Shown: positions 58,118-64,000 of the stretch, one piece after another | Numbering within the stretch: position 1 is the first letter of the stretch | Layout: each line of letters opens with the position of its first letter | Source of the DNA: Modestobacter muralis | GTDB lineage: Bacteria > Actinomycetota > Actinomycetes > Mycobacteriales > Geodermatophilaceae | Direction: 5' to 3' | Length of the DNA stretch: 64,000 nt | Assembly: GCF_010682105.1 (NCBI RefSeq) | Contig: NZ_JAAGWH010000007.1 | Location: 1 to 64,000 of the forward strand | Notes under the pieces: model-generated | Databases searched by the model: none | The model's input: the letters and a program-made list of their open reading frames with translations, nothing else | Told to the model about the DNA's origin: nothing | Program-made: the position numbers and the translations under genes

Positions 58118-58702
58118 GTGCCCTTCGTGCTGACGATCGACCAGCGGGGGAGTCGCCGTGCCCCCGACCGGGTGCCCGGTGCGCTCGCCGTGCTCTCCGG
58201 CGTGCCCACGGTGCTGCGCTTCGAGCGCACCGCGGGCGATGAGTTCCAGGGCGTGCTGGACGACGCCGCGGCGGTCGTCGAGGCTGTCCGACGGCTGGTC
58301 CGGGACGGTGACTGGAGCATCGGCATCGGCGCCGGCCCGGTGCAGACGCCGCTGCCCAGCAGCACCCGGGCCGGCGCCGGTCCGGCCTTCCTCGCCGCCC
58401 GGGCGGCGGTGGAGGCGGCCAAGAAGCGTCCGGTGCGGATCGCCGTCCGGGGGGTGGTCGGTGAGCCCGCCGGCGACGCCCAGGCGGTGCTGACCGCGCT
58501 GGCCGCCCTGCTCGAGCGGCGCAGCGTCCAGGCCTGGGAGGCCATCGCGCACGTCGAGGCCGGCCGGACCCAGGTCGAGGCCGCGGCCGAGCTCGGGGTC
58601 ACCCGGCAGGCGGTCGGCCAGCGGCTGGCCGCGGGGAGCTGGGAGATCGAGCGCGACCTGCGGCCGGTGGCCACCCGGCTGCTCGCCCGGGCAGCGGGGT
58701 GA
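58118..58702 (+). CDS. SatD-like protein with C-terminal HTH
   Basis: 194 residues. The N-terminal domain has LTIDQRGSRRAPDRVP, the motif ERTAGDEFQGVLDDA (about 36-50), WSIGIGAGPV (66-74) and GPAFLAARAAVEAAKKR. This is the SatD type; the GDEF-like turn, the GIG strand and the AAR helix recall class III cyclases. A homeodomain-like HTH (about 150-172, TQVEAAAELGVTRQAVGQRL) ends the protein. SatD is known from an acid-tolerance operon of streptococci; its biochemistry is unknown to me. GTG 58118 matches the conserved N-terminus. A membrane protein gene follows after 7 bases. Confidence 0.7.
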   Translation: MPFVLTIDQRGSRRAPDRVPGALAVLSGVPTVLRFERTAGDEFQGVLDDAAAVVEAVRRLVRDGDWSIGIGAGPVQTPLPSSTRAGAGPAFLAARAAVEAAKKRPVRIAVRGVVGEPAGDAQAVLTALAALLERRSVQAWEAIAHVEAGRTQVEAAAELGVTRQAVGQRLAAGSWEIERDLRPVATRLLARAAG

Positions 58703-58709
58703 GCGGCCG

Positions 58710-59231
58710 GTGAGCATCGCCGTGCTCGTCCTGCTCGCCGTGGTCACCGTCGCGGGTGCGGTGCTGACCCCGCGCAGCGACCGCCGGCGCAGCCCGGCCG
58801 GGGCGCTGTTCCTGGTGTCGGTGCTGGCGGTGGCCGCCGCGCTGGCGTGGCGCACCGGCCGGCTCAGCGACGCTGTCGAGACCGCCGGCGTGGTGCTCGC
58901 GGTCACCGCGGCCGCCCTCGGTGGCGGGCCGGTCACCACCGCGGTGCTGCGCGCCGCCGACCCCGACCGTGGGCCGGACCGGCGGCGGGCCTCGGACCCC
59001 GAGGTGCTGCGCGGGGGCACCTGGATCGGCGTCCTCGAGCGCACGGCCGTGGCCGCGGTCGTGCTGGCCCAGTACAAGGAGGGCCTGCCGGTGCTGGTCG
59101 CGGTCAAGGGCCTGGGCCGCTTCAACGAGCTCAAGGCCCCGGTCGCCGCCGAGCGCTTCATCATCGGCACCCTCGCCAGCGGCCTCTGGGCCCTCGCCTG
59201 CGTCGGCGTCAGCGTCCTCCTCCACTCCTGA
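58710..59231 (+). CDS. Membrane protein partner of the SatD-like protein
   Basis: 173 residues with about five helices (2-20, 32-47, 55-73, 112-130, 150-170). The C-terminal motif ERTAVAAVVLAQYKEGLPV and KGLGRFNELKAPVAAERF then IIGTLAS resembles the conserved end of larger DUF3307-type membrane proteins found next to satD genes in other phyla; this comparison is from memory. GTG 58710 begins seven bases after the SatD-like stop, so the two form an operon. Function is unknown. Confidence 0.65.
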   Translation: MSIAVLVLLAVVTVAGAVLTPRSDRRRSPAGALFLVSVLAVAAALAWRTGRLSDAVETAGVVLAVTAAALGGGPVTTAVLRAADPDRGPDRRRASDPEVLRGGTWIGVLERTAVAAVVLAQYKEGLPVLVAVKGLGRFNELKAPVAAERFIIGTLASGLWALACVGVSVLLHS

Positions 59232-59242
59232 CCGCTCCAGCC

Positions 59243-59268
59243 GGGGCCATGTTCGCGAACATGGCCCC
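59243..59268. repeat. Long palindrome, copy A
   Basis: A perfect 26-bp palindrome: GGGGCCATGTTCG followed by its complement, 12 bases past the membrane protein stop. Copy B follows after five bases; a similar copy lies at 60219. Confidence 0.9.
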
Positions 59269-59273
59269 TGGCC

Positions 59274-59298
59274 GGGGCCATGTTCGCGAACATGGCCC
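59274..59298. repeat. Long palindrome, copy B
   Basis: Repeats GGGGCCATGTTCGCGAAC then ATGGCCC; the symmetric core is 59275-59298. It contains two in-frame ATGs of the next gene, so a start here would make the palindrome coding (MFANMA). Confidence 0.9.
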
Positions 59299-60212
59299 TC
59301 CTGCCTGTGGACGGCGGCGGTGCGGTCGGCGCCGGTTCCGGCAGGCTCGCCCGGGTGTCCGCGCGACTGCTCCCCGGGGTGTTCATCGGCAGCCAGGCGA
59401 TCGCCGAGGGGCTGATCACCCGCCGGCAGTTGCGCGCCCGGAGCTACCGGCGACTGGTCCACGGCGTCTACGCCGATCCGGGACTCGTGCACGACCACCG
59501 GCTCCGCTGCCGGGGGGTGGCCCTGCTGTTGCCGGCCGGGTGCGTCCTGGGCGGTCACTCCGCCGCCGCCTGGCCCGGCGCCCCGTTCGCCGGCGCCCAC
59601 GACCCGGTCACGGTGCTCCGGCCGCCGTCCACGCCCTGGGCCGGACCACAGGGGACACGGGTGCACCAGGCCGACCTCGCGCCAGAGGACGTGGAGTGGC
59701 GCGACGACGTGCCGGTCACGTGTGCGTCTCGGACCGCCTGGGACGTCGCCGCCCAGGAGTCGCTGGGGACCGCCGTCGCGGCCGTCGATGCGATGGTGCG
59801 CAGCGGGAGCGTCACCTTCGCCGAGCTGACCGCGCGGGTCGACCGGGGGGCGGCGCGCAAGGGCGTCGTCCGGTTCCGCAGGGTGCTGACGCTGGTGGAC
59901 CCGCGCGCCGAGTCGGCACCCGAGTCCCGGGTCCGGGTCGCACTGACGATGGCCGGGCTGGTGCCCGTCCCGCAGTTCGAGGTCCGGGCCGGCGGGCGCT
60001 TCCTGGGCCGGGTCGACCTCGCCTTCCCGGGGGCGCGGGTGGCCGTGGAGTACGAGGGCGCCCACCACTTCGAGGGGACCCAGATCGAGCGGGACGACGT
60101 CCGCATCGCCGGTCTGGAGAGCGCCGGCTGGCTGGTGGTCCGGCTCAGCGCCGCCGATCTGCGCGACCTGGACGGCGTGGTCGCGCGCGTGCGTGCAGCG
60201 CTCGTCCGGTGA
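59280..60212 (+). CDS. DUF559 nuclease-like protein with AbiEi-type N-terminus
   Basis: Up to 310 residues. An N-terminal winged-helix segment (GSQAIAEGLITRRQLRARSYRRLVHGVYADPG) resembles AbiEi antitoxins. The C-terminus has a restriction-endonuclease-like DUF559 core: GRVDLAFPGARVAVEYEGAHH, then DDVRIAGLESAGWLVVRLSAADL, giving the D...E-x-E pattern. It may be a solitary nuclease or regulator; actinobacteria carry many copies. The start is uncertain: ATGs at 59280 and 59292 fall in a palindrome, and GTG 59355 is a conservative choice. It is bracketed by related palindromes on both sides. Confidence 0.7.
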   Translation: MFANMALLPVDGGGAVGAGSGRLARVSARLLPGVFIGSQAIAEGLITRRQLRARSYRRLVHGVYADPGLVHDHRLRCRGVALLLPAGCVLGGHSAAAWPGAPFAGAHDPVTVLRPPSTPWAGPQGTRVHQADLAPEDVEWRDDVPVTCASRTAWDVAAQESLGTAVAAVDAMVRSGSVTFAELTARVDRGAARKGVVRFRRVLTLVDPRAESAPESRVRVALTMAGLVPVPQFEVRAGGRFLGRVDLAFPGARVAVEYEGAHHFEGTQIERDDVRIAGLESAGWLVVRLSAADLRDLDGVVARVRAALVR

Positions 60213-60218
60213 CCTCCC

Positions 60219-60246
60219 GGGGGCCATGTTCGCCAACATGGCCCCC
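60219..60246. repeat. Long palindrome, copy C
   Basis: Arms GGGGGCCATGTT and AACATGGCCCCC flank CGCC. It follows the DUF559 stop by six bases and precedes the minus-strand murA-like stop. It is the same element as copies A and B with one changed central base. Confidence 0.9.
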
Positions 60247-60252
60247 CAGGGG

Positions 60253-61797
60253 TCAGTCGGTGAAGACCTCGATTTGGGCGCCCATCTCGACGAGGCGCTC
60301 GTAGAGCTGTTCGTAGCCGCGGGCGATGATGTCGACGTTGCGCAGCACCGAGTCGCCCTTGGCGGCCAGCATCGCCAGCAGGATGACCACCGCGGGCCGC
60401 AGCGCCGGCGGGCAGACGATCTCCGCCCCCGACCAGCGGGTGGGCCCGTTGACCAGCACGCGGTGCGGGTCGAGCAGCCGGACGTCGGCGCCGAGGCGGG
60501 TCAGGTCGGACAGGTGGATGGCCCGGTTGTCGTAGACCCAGTCGTGGATGACGGTCTCGCCGGTCGCGGTGGCCGCGATGACGGCGAAGAACGGCAGGTT
60601 GTCGATGTTCAGCCCCGGGAACGGCATCGGGTGGATCTTGTCGATCGGCGCCCGCAGCTGCGAGGGGTGGATGGTGACGTCGACGAGCCGGGTGCGGCCG
60701 TTGTCGGCGGCGTACTCCGCGGACAGGTCGTACTGCAGCCCCATCTCGGTGAGCGTGGCCAGCTCGATCTCCAGGAACTCGATCGGCGCCCGGCGCACGG
60801 TCAGCTCCGAGCCGGTCACGATGCCGGCGGTCAGCAGGCTCATCGCCTCGACCGGGTCCTCGGAGATCGTGTAGTCGACGTCGGCGTCGAGCACCGGTGA
60901 GCCGGTGACCACCAGGGTCGTCGTCCCGAAGCCGGAGATGCCCACGCCCAGCTTCTCCAGGTACAGGCACAGGTCCTGGACCATGTAGTTCGGGCTGGCG
61001 TTGCGGATGGTGGTCGTCCCGTCGTGGCGGGCGGCGGCCAGCAGCGCGTTCTCGGTGACCGTGTCGCCGCGCTCGGTCAGCACGATGGAGCGGTCGCGGG
61101 ACTCCGGGCGGTGCACCGTCGCGTGGTACTCCCCGGCGTGCGCCTCGATCTGCAGACCGAAGTGCCGCAGCGCGATCATGTGCGGCTCGATCGTGCGGGT
61201 GCCCAGGTCGCAGCCGCCGGCGTAGGGCAGCTCGAAGTGCTCGGCGCGGTGCAGCAGCGGGCCCAGGAACATGATGATGCTGCGGGTCCGGCGGGCGGCG
61301 TCGGCGTCGATGGCGGTCAGGTCCAGCTGCTCGGGGACGACGAGGGTCAGGTCGCGGCCGGCGGCGTCCCAGGTGGCGGAGACCCCGATCGAGGTGAGGA
61401 CGTCGAGGATGCGGTCGACCTCGACGATCCGGGAGACGTTGCGCAGCGTGGTGCGGCCGCGGTTGAGCAGCGAGGCGCACAGCAGGGCGACCGCGGCGTT
61501 CTTCGACGACTTCACCGTCACGCTGCCCGACAGCGGCAGGCCGCCGCTGACCCGCAGGTGGGTCGGGCCGGAGCGGCCCACGGTGATCAGCTCGCTGTCC
61601 AGCGCCGCCGACAGCCGGCCGAGCAGCTCCAGGGTCAGGTTCTGGTTGCCCTGCTCGATCCGGGCGATGGCGCTCTGGCTGGTGCCGAGGCGCTCGGCGA
61701 GCTGGGACTGGGTCAGGCCGTGGTGGCGCCGCGCGTCGCGGACCAAGGTGCCGATCTGGCGCAGGGACTGACCGGTCGCTTCTTCGGTGATCGTCAT
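60253..61797 (-). CDS. murA: HTH-fused UDP-GlcNAc enolpyruvyl transferase (MurA paralogue)
   Basis: 514 residues. Residues 12-68 are an XRE-type HTH (VRDARRHHGLTQSQLAERLGTSQSAIARIEQGN). The rest is a full MurA/EPSP-synthase fold: substrate K99-N100 in SSKNAAVALL, the PEP-reacting Cys position C196 in AGGCDLGTRTIEPH, and NIDNLPFFAVIA. The core is complete enough to be catalytic in peptidoglycan precursor synthesis; the Cys would make it fosfomycin-sensitive. I recall similar fusions in other actinobacteria as the second MurA. Whether it is an enzyme, a regulator sensing UDP-GlcNAc, or both, is open. ATG 61797 precedes the HTH. Confidence 0.88.
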   Translation of the reverse strand: MTITEEATGQSLRQIGTLVRDARRHHGLTQSQLAERLGTSQSAIARIEQGNQNLTLELLGRLSAALDSELITVGRSGPTHLRVSGGLPLSGSVTVKSSKNAAVALLCASLLNRGRTTLRNVSRIVEVDRILDVLTSIGVSATWDAAGRDLTLVVPEQLDLTAIDADAARRTRSIIMFLGPLLHRAEHFELPYAGGCDLGTRTIEPHMIALRHFGLQIEAHAGEYHATVHRPESRDRSIVLTERGDTVTENALLAAARHDGTTTIRNASPNYMVQDLCLYLEKLGVGISGFGTTTLVVTGSPVLDADVDYTISEDPVEAMSLLTAGIVTGSELTVRRAPIEFLEIELATLTEMGLQYDLSAEYAADNGRTRLVDVTIHPSQLRAPIDKIHPMPFPGLNIDNLPFFAVIAATATGETVIHDWVYDNRAIHLSDLTRLGADVRLLDPHRVLVNGPTRWSGAEIVCPPALRPAVVILLAMLAAKGDSVLRNVDIIARGYEQLYERLVEMGAQIEVFTD

Positions 61798-61810
61798 CGC
61801 GGCGAAGGAT

Positions 61811-61826
61811 ATCTCACAGATGAGAT
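61811..61826. promoter_or_regulatory. Dyad in the HTH-MurA promoter
   Basis: ATCTCA-CAGA-TGAGAT is a perfect 6-bp dyad, 14 bases upstream of the HTH-MurA ATG and in the only AT-richer stretch nearby (GATATCTCACAGATGAGATC). XRE regulators bind dyads of this size, so autoregulation is plausible. It also lies upstream of the divergent small gene. Confidence 0.5.
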
Positions 61827-61871
61827 CAACACGGGCTGCGCGGAGACGACTGCGTACGGGCACCATGCGGC

Positions 61872-62090
61872 ATGGGCATCGTCTGGGCGGTCGTCGGGGT
61901 GGTGGTCCTGCTGGTCCTGGTCGGAGCCTGGCGGATGGACCGGGCGGTGCAGCGCCGCGGTTCGCGGGCGTCCCACCACTCCGACCTCTGGTACGAGGTG
62001 CGGGAGAGCCGCCGGGACGTCGATGCCATGAACCCGTGCTCCAGTGACAGCTCCTGGACCAGCTGGAGCCGGCGCAACCAGCGCAGATGA
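61872..62090 (+). CDS. Small single-helix membrane protein
   Basis: 72 residues. A hydrophobic segment (residues 3-20, IVWAVVGVVVLLVLVGAW) is followed by a basic, Ser/Arg-rich cytoplasmic tail. Third-position GC is high, as in its neighbours. No strong Shine-Dalgarno precedes ATG 61872. It diverges from HTH-MurA across 74 bp. I recognise no family, and the gene is likely but not certain. Confidence 0.5.
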   Translation: MGIVWAVVGVVVLLVLVGAWRMDRAVQRRGSRASHHSDLWYEVRESRRDVDAMNPCSSDSSWTSWSRRNQRR

Positions 62091-62101
62091 TCTCCCGGTG
62101 C

Positions 62102-62121
62102 CCCCTGCAGGCGTGCAGGGG
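62102..62121 (+). terminator. Small hairpin between two + strand genes
   Basis: CCCCTGCA-GGCG-TGCAGGGG, an 8-bp stem with a 4-nt loop, lies 12 bases after the small membrane gene stop and 45 bases before the next ATG. It may be a weak terminator or leader hairpin. Confidence 0.5.
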
Positions 62122-62165
62122 ATGATGTCCCGGCCGACTCCGGCACCACCCGCGAGGAGCCCCTG

Positions 62166-62714
62166 ATGTCCCAGACCCCGGCACCGACCGGCGCCGTCGC
62201 CCACCCCGAGCTGCTGGCCGTGTACCTCAACGACCACATCGCCTCCGCAGCCGGCGGGATCGAGCTGGTCACCCGGATGATCGGGGCCAACCGGGGCAAC
62301 CAGCACGAGGCGGGCCTGCGGCAGCTGCTGGACGAGCTGCGCCAGGAGAAGACCGACCTGGCGACGATCGCCGCCGCCCTCGCCCTGCCGGTGCGGCAGT
62401 ACAAGCAGGTCGCGGTGTGGATCGCGGAGAAGGCCAGCCGGCTCAAGCTCAACGGCCACGTGCTGACCCGGTCGCCGCTGTCCGGGCTGGTCGAGTTCGA
62501 GTTCCTCGCCTCGGCGGTGCGCGGCAAGCGCAGCGGCTTCGAGACCCTGCGGATCGCCGCGACCGTCGACCCCCGGATCGACCCGGTGCTCGTCGAGTCG
62601 CTGATCAACCAGGCGCACCGGCAGTACCTGTGGCTGACCGAGGCCCGCCGCGAGGTGGCCGCCGGCATCTTCGGCGGCGACCCCGACGTCGTCGCCGACA
62701 CCACCGAGGCCTGA
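62166..62714 (+). CDS. Helical protein of unknown function
   Basis: 182 residues, predicted almost entirely helical. AVYLNDHIASAAGGIELVTRMI, LRQLLDELRQEKTDLATIAAAL and FEFLASAVRGKRSGFETLRIAA suggest a four-helix bundle. It could be ferritin-like, but I do not see a full set of paired carboxylate and His metal ligands. ATG 62166 gives a normal N-terminus. It is followed after 76 bp by the hydrolase gene. No named family is recognised. Confidence 0.65.
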   Translation: MSQTPAPTGAVAHPELLAVYLNDHIASAAGGIELVTRMIGANRGNQHEAGLRQLLDELRQEKTDLATIAAALALPVRQYKQVAVWIAEKASRLKLNGHVLTRSPLSGLVEFEFLASAVRGKRSGFETLRIAATVDPRIDPVLVESLINQAHRQYLWLTEARREVAAGIFGGDPDVVADTTEA

Positions 62715-62790
62715 CCCGGGGCCGGCCCGGAGCCTACCCACCCGGTGCCCGGCCGCGCGGACGGCGCGGTCCGCAGGTAGACACCTGTCC

Positions 62791-63543
62791 ATGTGCCACG
62801 ACCACGACAGCCGCCCGCCCGCACCGCCCCGCACCGGGGACGTCGCCGAGCGCGGCACCCTCGAGCTGACCGCCGCCGACGGCACCCAGCTGTCCGCCGC
62901 CTACGCCGCCCCGGCGGCCCCGGCGACCGCCGGGGTCGTGATCCTGCCCGACATCCGCGGGCTGCACCCCTACTACGTGGCGCTGGCCGAGCGGTTCGCC
63001 CAGGCCGGCGTCCCCGCGGTGGCGCTGGACTACTTCGGCCGCACCGCGGGCCTGGCCGAGACCGGCACCCGCGAGGACGACTTCGACTGGCAGGCGCACA
63101 TCCCGCAGACCACGCCCGAGGGCATCGACGCCGACACCGCCGCCGGCATCGAGTACCTGCGCAGCCGCACCCGCCCGGACCTGCCGGTGGTCACGGTGGG
63201 CTTCTGCTTCGGCGGCAGCCACGCCTGGCGGCAGTCCGGCGCCGACCTGGACCTGGCCGGCAGCGCCGGGTTCTACGGCCGGCCGAGCCTGGTCGGGGAC
63301 GCCGCGAGCGCGGCACGCCGGCCGGTCGTGATGCTGATCGCCGGTGCCGACACCGCCACCCCGGTCGCCGACCAGCTGGAGCTGGCGGCCACCATGCGCG
63401 CCGCCGGCGCCGAGGTCGACGACGTCGTCTACGACGGGGCGCCGCACTCCTTCTTCGACCGCGCGTTCGGCGAGTGGGCCGAGGCCTGCGACGACGCCTG
63501 GCGCCACGTGCTCGCGCTCACCGACCGGGTCGCCGTCCGCTGA
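62791..63543 (+). CDS. Dienelactone hydrolase family protein
   Basis: 250 residues, alpha/beta-hydrolase. The nucleophile is C139 in VGFCFGGSHAW, the acid is D187 in IAGADTATP and the base is H219 in GAPHSFFDRAF; Cys is the usual nucleophile in dienelactone hydrolases. It hydrolyses carboxylic esters or lactones; dienelactone itself cannot be assumed because no catechol pathway genes are near. The N-terminal HDHDSRPPAPP leader is short. ATG 62791 is the only good start. Confidence 0.88.
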   Translation: MCHDHDSRPPAPPRTGDVAERGTLELTAADGTQLSAAYAAPAAPATAGVVILPDIRGLHPYYVALAERFAQAGVPAVALDYFGRTAGLAETGTREDDFDWQAHIPQTTPEGIDADTAAGIEYLRSRTRPDLPVVTVGFCFGGSHAWRQSGADLDLAGSAGFYGRPSLVGDAASAARRPVVMLIAGADTATPVADQLELAATMRAAGAEVDDVVYDGAPHSFFDRAFGEWAEACDDAWRHVLALTDRVAVR

Positions 63544-63548
63544 CCGCC

Positions 63549-63580
63549 GCCCGCCCCCGTCCGCACGGGTGGGGGCGGGC
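63549..63580 (+). terminator. Hairpin after the hydrolase gene
   Basis: GCCCGCCCCC (63549-63558) and GGGGGCGGGC (63571-63580) pair perfectly with a 12-nt loop that can extend the stem (CGT/ACG). It starts five bases after the stop. Confidence 0.7.
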
Positions 63581-63607
63581 CGCCCGGGCGCACCTAGGCT
63601 GGTCGGC

Positions 63608-64000
63608 GTGAGCGAGCAGCAGGGGCAGGGACCCGCCGGGCAGCAGGAGCCCATCGAGCAGGGCGTGCTCGACCTCGCCGTCCGGGTGTTCGGGCTGGCC
63701 CGGGCCGGAGAGGCCGAGGAGCTGGCCGCCTACGTCGACGCCGGGGTGCCGGCAGACCTGACCAACGAGAAGGGCGACACCCTGCTGATCCTGGCCGCCT
63801 ACCACGGTCACGCGGGGACGGTCACCGCGCTGCTCGAGCGCGGCGCGGACCACGGCCGGTACAACGACCGCGGCCAGACGCCGCTGGCGGCCGCGGTCTT
63901 CAAGCAGTCCGCCGACTCCGTGCGCGCGCTGTTGGCCGCCGGGGCCGACCCCGACGCCGGCCAGCCCAGCGCCCGTGCGACGGCCGCCTTCTTCGACCTG
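63608..64000 (+). CDS. Ankyrin-repeat protein (truncated by window end)
   Basis: 131 residues visible. A Gln/Gly-rich leader and a helix (LDLAVRVFGLARAGEAEEL) precede ankyrin repeats: DLTNEKGDTLLILAAYHGHAGTVTALLERGAD, RYNDRGQTPLAAAVFKQSADSVRALLAAGADPD and the beginning of a third. It is a protein-binding scaffold of the AnkB kind. GTG 63608 starts the frame. The gene continues beyond 64000. Confidence 0.85.
   Translation, partial: MSEQQGQGPAGQQEPIEQGVLDLAVRVFGLARAGEAEELAAYVDAGVPADLTNEKGDTLLILAAYHGHAGTVTALLERGADHGRYNDRGQTPLAAAVFKQSADSVRALLAAGADPDAGQPSARATAAFFDL

Noticed and set aside
59280-59354. The palindrome-encoded MFANMA as the real N-terminus of the DUF559 protein
   Set aside because: The same palindrome occurs in non-coding copies on both sides, so coding use is likely accidental; GTG 59355 is a plausible start. 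I kept the longer coordinates only because no ribosome binding site decides it.

Overview
This window is very GC-rich, uses GTG starts freely and packs genes into ATGA/GTGA/TGATG overlaps. That and the gene content point to a high-GC actinobacterium. A Geodermatophilaceae-type organism (Blastococcus, Modestobacter, Geodermatophilus) is my best guess, from the stress-gene content and the palindromic intergenic repeats; this is inference without a database search. There are about 60 protein genes. I see no rRNA, tRNA, CRISPR array, transposase or phage gene.

The first two thirds (about 0.3-42.8 kb) follow a backbone that I recall from the Mycobacterium tuberculosis Rv1456c-Rv1488 region: heme A synthase ctaA; sufR-sufB-sufD-Rieske-sufC-sufS-sufU-sufT for Fe-S cluster assembly; an ABC-F ATPase with a small HTH protein and an enoyl-CoA hydratase; aconitase; a RipA-like NlpC/P60 peptidoglycan hydrolase; moxR-DUF58-vWA; fabG-inhA-hemH; a conserved unknown; NfeD and SPFH. 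Lineage-specific genes interrupt this backbone: a ClpC-like ATPase, two very large paralogous multi-pass membrane proteins, an ABC exporter, a sulfurtransferase, an SDR-chelatase pair behind aconitase, and a minus-strand block with a processive GT2 glycosyltransferase, a lipoprotein, a GGDEF protein and a STAS-like protein (33.0-37.3 kb).

From 42.9 to 54.7 kb the content is stress-related: a SigB/SigF-type sigma factor with an RsbW-like kinase and a plausible autoregulatory promoter, topoisomerase IB, a STAS anti-anti-sigma protein, an acidic DUF5709 protein, Ku plus a split LigD (non-homologous end joining), PurU, and a Fur-type regulator with catalase. This fits a desiccation- and oxidant-tolerant actinobacterium.

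The last part (54.7-64 kb) has a PAC2 protein, an AI-2E family permease, a PPOX flavoprotein, a SatD-like regulator paired with a membrane protein, a DUF559 nuclease-like gene bracketed by long palindromes, an HTH-MurA fusion with a dyad in its promoter, a dienelactone hydrolase, and an ankyrin-repeat gene cut by the window edge.

The least explained material is non-coding: a GC-rich repeat placed just after several operons, the GGGGCCATGTTCG palindromes, an 18-bp hairpin before sufR, a 27-bp duplication that copies the inhA-stop/hemH-start junction, and inverted repeats at the starts of several genes.
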